From contig DMAO01000106.1 of NCBI GenBank assembly GCA_003446545.1, forward strand, positions 1 through 7,224: a stretch of 7,224 bases of DNA, in the 5' to 3' direction. Within the stretch, counting starts at the first letter, position 1, and each line of letters starts with the position of its first letter. The notes beneath the pieces were generated by a model. It had not been told where the DNA came from. It did not search any database and saw nothing but the letters and a program-made list of their open reading frames with translations. Positions 4,808 to 7,224 of the stretch are shown piece by piece. A program made the position numbers and the translations under genes. Source of the stretch: Sphaerochaeta sp. Lineage in GTDB: Bacteria > Spirochaetota > Spirochaetia > Sphaerochaetales > Sphaerochaetaceae.

Positions 4808-7224
4808 GTGCAATACTCTGACGATATGAAAGCAACTCCGAAAGATACAGAAAAACCTCCCAGAAAAAAACGCACTGCAGCATCTAAAGGTTCACCTCCA
4901 GGCAAAAGCGGTACGGATACCCTTTTGCAATTCAACTTCAAGCTTTTCAGGCAATCGGAGGGTTGGGGCCTCACCCTGTGTGATTCCAAGGGAGATCCTT
5001 GCCAACCTGACTATCACCAATACACCTCATCTGTACGTGATGCCCTGAGGGAATTCAACCTGCTCATCCAAAAGGAGCAGAAGTATCTTCGCTGGGACAT
5101 TTCCGATCAGGGCAGAAATGGTTGGACCGTCCATGACCCTTCAAGCAGGCTCATTGAACTTGCGTTGCGTTCCCACCTGCTTCTTGATGAGTCCGGCAAT
5201 TCCTTGCAACCCCAGAACCAAGAGTCAAAAACCATTCTCTCTATCGAACAGACCTCTGGGAATGAGGTGTCGGTGGCCCCGGTCATCCTCTCCTTTGACC
5301 AGATTCTTGCAGATAAGGAGAGCTTGGGCATAGGCAAACCCTATCCCATCTCCTCTGAACTTGTGGTCGTGGGCCAGAATGTCTTTCATGTGTCTGACCT
5401 TGGATCCTACTGGACGGAATGGTTCCTGCTTACCACAAGGGTGCTCGTACAAGACCTGCACACGTATCTTGCCTTGGCGCTCTCCAAATTTCCGACTATC
5501 TCCCTTAATTTCGAAGGGTATACTGTGCATACCGTTGCTCCCAGGGCAGCCTCCTCAAGCCTTCTTTTCAAAGAGATAGATGCCTATGGTTTCTTGCACA
5601 TCCTTCCTCTTATCCATCTTGAATCGTACCCCCCTGGATTCTTTGAGGACCAAGATATTACAAAGGTCGTCGAAATTGACCAGGATGAAAAGACCCTGTC
5701 GATCGGAGAGGTCGTCTATCCGAGGGCTCCTGACAATGAGTTCAGGGATTTGCTTTCCCTGATGGGGAAAGAGGTCAGGAATGCGGTCTTTGAGGAAGAG
5801 CTGTACTTTATCCTTGAACCTGACTTTGCCCAACGGTTTCTCTCCCTTCATATGCAGGAACTGCTTTCGCGGTTTGTCCTCTTCCAGTCTTCGGTCCTCG
5901 GCAAGTATAAGGTCAAGTTTGTCAAACCCCAGATGAGACTTTCCCTAGGTGATGGCATTGATTACTTTGAAGGTAAGGCTGATATCGACGTGGAAGGCGA
6001 AACGTTCTCCTTCAATCGCTTTCTCGCAGAATATCGGAAAAATGGATATATTGTCCTCAATGATGGTTCAAAGGCGTATCCTGACATGCGCAGTCTCAAC
6101 CGGTTCGAGCGGTTGGTCCATCAGAAATCAAAGGTGGATGAAACGGTGAGGGTCTCATTCTTTGATATTCCGACCCTCCAGAAGGATGCCACCCTTTTGT
6201 TGGCAGGAGATGGCGGCCTACGGGCAGAGACCTTCTACAAAGGCTTCAACGACATAGGCAAGAGCGGTGGCCCCTATACGATCGACAACGGGGAATTGCG
6301 TCCGTATCAGGTGTATGGGGTGCAATGGATGGAATACTTGCGGAACCACCACATGGGGGCCTGCCTAGCCGATGAGATGGGTTTGGGAAAGACCGTGGAA
6401 GTCATCTCCCTGTTGCGGCGCACCTATGAAGGCGGATGTAAGGAACCTAGCCTTATTCTGGTTCCCCGTACCTTGATCTACAACTGGAAGAATGAGCTGC
6501 AGCGGTTTGCTCCCGAGTTGAACTGCGCCCTGTATTATGGGGTGGCGAGGGACCTCTCCATAATCGAAGACAGCACTGCCAAGATAGTGATCAGCAGCTA
6601 TGCTACGATTCGCAATGATATCAAGGTCCTCTCAAAAAAGTCCTTCAACTATGTAATCCTTGACGAATCGCATACTATCAAGAACTTGGAGACACAGACA
6701 ACCAATGCGGTTCTCGCATTGAAAGCCCGTTACCGCCTAGCCCTGAGCGGTACCCCGGTGGAAAACAATTTGGGGGACCTGTACAGCCTCTTCCGTTTCC
6801 TCAACCCTTCCTTTTTTGGGAGCCAGAGCGAATTTCTTCGTGATTATATCCGTCCTATACAGGATAAGCAGGATAAGGATGTACTCAAGGACCTGAAGAC
6901 GCGTGTCTATCCGTTTATGCTCAGGAGAGTCAAGAAGAACGTCCTAAAGGACCTTCCTCCCAAGACCGAACAGGTTTCCTATGTCGAATTGGACGAGAAG
7001 CATTTGGCCATTTACAACAGGAGGCGTGAAGAGCTCAAGGCAAAGGTGACGATGGCGGTAGGCCTTGGTGGGGTGGGAAAGAATACGTTCATGATCCTGC
7101 AAGCCCTTACGGAATTGAGGCGGCTGGCTTCCGTCCCTGAAGCCGATGGTGAGTTCAACGGTATTTCAGCAAAACGGAAATATCTTAAGGAAGTGGTTGC
7201 TTCGATCACGTCCGAAGGTCACAA
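4808..7224 (+). CDS. SNF2-family DNA-dependent ATPase/helicase-like protein (3' end outside window)
   Basis: SNF2 proteins use ATP to translocate on double-stranded DNA and remodel protein-DNA or polymerase complexes; the target here is unknown. A single frame stays open for 805 codons to the window edge. Numbered from the GTG at 4808, the ATPase lobe shows the Q-motif region LRPYQVYGVQW (497-507), motif I DEMGLGKT (522-529), motif Ia LILVPRTLIYNW (549-560), motif II DESH (619-622), motif III SGTPVENN (647-654) and the linker PFMLRRVKKNVLKDLPPKTE (702-721). The second lobe with motifs IV-VI is cut off. Before the core lie about 490 residues. The first 30 or so are basic and Pro/Ser-rich, probably disordered. 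Around 385-425, DYFEGKADIDVEG and LNDGSKAYPD recall the region just before the ATPase in other bacterial SNF2 proteins. No cysteine cluster of the SWIM zinc-finger type is seen. The ATG at 4826, giving a protein six residues shorter, is the alternative start. It lies beyond the operon hairpin and is probably transcribed separately. Confidence 0.93.
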   Translation, partial: MQYSDDMKATPKDTEKPPRKKRTAASKGSPPGKSGTDTLLQFNFKLFRQSEGWGLTLCDSKGDPCQPDYHQYTSSVRDALREFNLLIQKEQKYLRWDISDQGRNGWTVHDPSSRLIELALRSHLLLDESGNSLQPQNQESKTILSIEQTSGNEVSVAPVILSFDQILADKESLGIGKPYPISSELVVVGQNVFHVSDLGSYWTEWFLLTTRVLVQDLHTYLALALSKFPTISLNFEGYTVHTVAPRAASSSLLFKEIDAYGFLHILPLIHLESYPPGFFEDQDITKVVEIDQDEKTLSIGEVVYPRAPDNEFRDLLSLMGKEVRNAVFEEELYFILEPDFAQRFLSLHMQELLSRFVLFQSSVLGKYKVKFVKPQMRLSLGDGIDYFEGKADIDVEGETFSFNRFLAEYRKNGYIVLNDGSKAYPDMRSLNRFERLVHQKSKVDETVRVSFFDIPTLQKDATLLLAGDGGLRAETFYKGFNDIGKSGGPYTIDNGELRPYQVYGVQWMEYLRNHHMGACLADEMGLGKTVEVISLLRRTYEGGCKEPSLILVPRTLIYNWKNELQRFAPELNCALYYGVARDLSIIEDSTAKIVISSYATIRNDIKVLSKKSFNYVILDESHTIKNLETQTTNAVLALKARYRLALSGTPVENNLGDLYSLFRFLNPSFFGSQSEFLRDYIRPIQDKQDKDVLKDLKTRVYPFMLRRVKKNVLKDLPPKTEQVSYVELDEKHLAIYNRRREELKAKVTMAVGLGGVGKNTFMILQALTELRRLASVPEADGEFNGISAKRKYLKEVVASITSEGH

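Noticed and set aside
4711..4989. 92-codon (and nearby 61-codon, 4698-4883) - strand frames crossing the SNF2 start
   Set aside because: They overlap the SNF2 coding sequence, have no ribosome site that I can see and show no family resemblance.
1..7224. A novel defence, mobile or biosynthetic system
   Set aside because: All complete genes are intact housekeeping enzymes, there are no integrase, transposase, nuclease or repeat-array signals, and the SNF2 protein alone is not sufficient evidence.

Overview
The window is a compact bacterial chromosomal segment of about 50% GC by eye. It holds four clearly identifiable genes on the + strand and the first 30 codons of a probable divergent gene on the - strand. 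It looks like ordinary housekeeping DNA. There is no phage, transposon, CRISPR, tRNA or rRNA signal, and I found no sign of an undescribed multi-gene system. The mix of lgt, a three-domain (eukaryote-like) Xaa-Pro aminopeptidase and a plant-type cofactor-independent phosphoglycerate mutase would fit a spirochaete such as the Sphaerochaeta group. That assignment is a tentative impression from protein resemblance, not a demonstrated one.

Region 1 (1-173): the - strand from position 91 reads as a textbook N-terminal signal peptide and runs off the left edge. Between it and lgt lie 82 bases that should contain both divergent promoters. A reasonable sigma-70-like promoter at 139-167 would put the lgt transcript start almost exactly on its ATG at 174.

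Region 2 (174-4575): lgt, an M24B aminopeptidase P and gpmI are packed head to tail with gaps of 10 and 21 bases. The second and third genes each have a clear Shine-Dalgarno sequence, so this is very probably one operon. The products share no pathway: lipoprotein lipidation at the membrane, cytosolic peptide turnover and lower glycolysis. All their catalytic or metal-binding residues are intact.

Region 3 (4576-4807): the operon is followed seven bases after the gpmI stop by a perfect 13-bp inverted repeat (15 bp with two inner pairs) closed by a GAGA tetraloop, with no T-run after it. The rest of this 232-base gap has a small tandem repeat and a weak possible promoter, but no gene.

Region 4 (4808-7224): a large SNF2-family ATPase begins here and runs off the right edge. 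Its first helicase lobe is complete through motif III, and the second lobe lies outside the window. About 490 residues precede the ATPase core, and only the last part of these resembles the pre-ATPase region of other bacterial SNF2 proteins.
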